NCBI GenBank assembly: GCA_027323595.1
Contig: DAHWBL010000070.1
Location: 1-5,311 of the forward strand
Source: Acetobacteraceae bacterium
GTDB taxonomy: Bacteria > Pseudomonadota > Alphaproteobacteria > Acetobacterales > Acetobacteraceae
Length of the DNA: 5,311 nucleotides
Reading direction: 5' to 3'
Made by a program: the position numbers and the translations under genes. Every line of letters begins with the position of its first letter. Position 1 is the stretch's first letter. Of the stretch, positions 4,659 to 5,311 are shown piece by piece. The notes under the pieces were generated by a model. The model was not told where the DNA came from, did not search any database, and worked only from the letters and a program-made list of their open reading frames with translations.

Positions 4659-5311
4659 CGCGCCACCCGCGCGGCGTTGGCCAGCACCAGCAGCGACGAG
4701 CCCGACATCGCCAGCGCCGCCAGCCACGGCGTGACCAGCCCGGCGGCGGCCACCGGCAGCAGCACCGCGTTATAGACGATCGAAAAGCCGATATTCTGCC
4801 GCATCACCGCGCGCGCCCGCCGCGCGGTGGCGAGCACGATGCCGACCGCGCCAAGCCCGCCGCCCTGGAACACCACATCGGCGACATTCTGCGCGATGTC
4901 GGCCGCCGAGGCCGGCGAGATCGAGGCCAGCGCGGCGGCCAGCGCCGGCCCGTCATTCAGCCCGTCGCCGACCATCAGCACATGATGCCCCTGGGCACGC
5001 GCCGCCTCGATGCGGGCGAGCTTGTCCACCGGCGACAGCCCGCCCTCGGCGTCATCGATGCCGACAGCTTCGGCGAGCCGTGCCACCGGCCCGGCGGCAT
5101 CGCCCGACAGCAGCGCCACCTTCAGGCCGCGCGCGCGCAGGGCGGCGATGGTGGCGGCGGCGTCGGCGCGGGCGCGCTCGGCGAACCCAAAGCGCACCGG
5201 CGCGCGGCCGGGCCGGGCGAGCCACAGCTCGGGGCCGGCGGGCGCATCGGCGGCGGCGACATCGCAAAACCCCCGGCTGCCCAGGCGCGTCTGCCCCCCC
5301 AGCGTTGCCAG
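4655..5311 (-). CDS. ccoI: Copper-translocating P-type ATPase CcoI/FixI (C-terminal part; 5' end outside window)
   Basis: Inner-membrane P1B-type ATPase that exports Cu+ for cbb3 oxidase assembly. Only the last 218 residues are present, with the frame open to the window edge. The fragment starts in the nucleotide-binding domain (TRLGSRGFC, 8-16) and continues into the phosphorylation domain with LLSGD (67-71), the lysine of SPVDKL (93-98) and the HAD-type GDGLNDGPAL (115-124, where the usual Ala is Gly). It ends with two transmembrane helices carrying the copper-site signatures YN (TM7, about 180-181) and MSGSS (TM8, about 202-206). The metal-binding domain, CPC motif and DKTG aspartate would lie upstream, beyond 5311. 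Identification as CcoI rather than CopA rests on the coupled ccoS gene. A run of seven G (5300-5294) lies in the coding sequence, but the frame is intact across it. Expression is probably low-oxygen controlled with the rest of the operon; its promoter is not in view. Confidence 0.94.
   Translation of the reverse strand: MATLGGQTRLGSRGFCDVAAADAPAGPELWLARPGRAPVRFGFAERARADAAATIAALRARGLKVALLSGDAAGPVARLAEAVGIDDAEGGLSPVDKLARIEAARAQGHHVLMVGDGLNDGPALAAALASISPASAADIAQNVADVVFQGGGLGAVGIVLATARRARAVMRQNIGFSIVYNAVLLPVAAAGLVTPWLAALAMSGSSLLVLANAARVAR

Noticed and set aside
5294..5300. Run of seven C (G on the coding strand) in ccoI as a possible frameshift
   Set aside because: The frame reads through it into RLGSR and the rest of the ATPase without a break, so there is no sign of a mutation or programmed slippage.
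1..5311. Search by eye for CRISPR arrays, tRNA/rRNA genes, insertion sequences, integrase or attachment sites
   Set aside because: No spaced repeats, transposase motifs, tRNA-like cloverleaf or terminal inverted repeats were seen; nearly all bases belong to recognisable genes.

Overview
The window is GC-rich DNA, apparently chromosomal, from an alphaproteobacterium. A Sphingomonadales-like (Sphingomonas-type) member is most likely. This rests on the GC-rich coding style, the argH-lptM pairing with an adjacent TlpA-type thioredoxin, and a cbb3 oxidase biogenesis pair (ccoI-ccoS). The placement is an inference from gene content and protein style; there is no rRNA or other phylogenetic marker in the window.

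Layout. Bases 1-2245 hold a two-gene minus-strand unit: a DctA-family cation/dicarboxylate-type symporter (2245 down to 947), then about 27 nt later a D-2-hydroxyacid dehydrogenase (919 down to the window edge, missing only its last few residues). Bases 2361-2921 hold, also on minus, a periplasmic TlpA/ResA-like thioredoxin. It is separated from the symporter by a 115-nt gap with a GC-rich hairpin and a weak promoter-like sequence. From about 2938 the plus strand carries argH (argininosuccinate lyase, probably TTG-initiated). Its stop overlaps the start of a 41-codon lipoprotein gene, lptM. After a 39-nt convergent gap, bases 4515-5311 hold the minus-strand end of a cbb3 oxidase biogenesis operon: ccoI/fixI (copper P-type ATPase, C-terminal 218 residues) overlapping ccoS/fixS by 4 nt.

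How the genes work together. ArgH makes arginine, and LptM is expected to assist LptD outer-membrane assembly. CcoI and CcoS supply copper to, and mature, the high-affinity cbb3 oxidase. The TlpA-like protein probably does thiol-disulfide chemistry in the periplasm. The symporter and dehydrogenase look like a small uptake-and-oxidation (or reduction) module for an organic acid. Its substrate is uncertain because the symporter has lost the transmembrane-8 arginine that binds a carboxylate in DctA and glutamate transporters.

The coding density is high and no gap exceeds 115 nt. I saw no RNA genes, mobile elements or CRISPR. Most of the window is ordinary housekeeping sequence. The points most worth a second look are the altered symporter binding site with its dehydrogenase partner, and the tlpA/argH divergent starts that leave almost no room for promoters.
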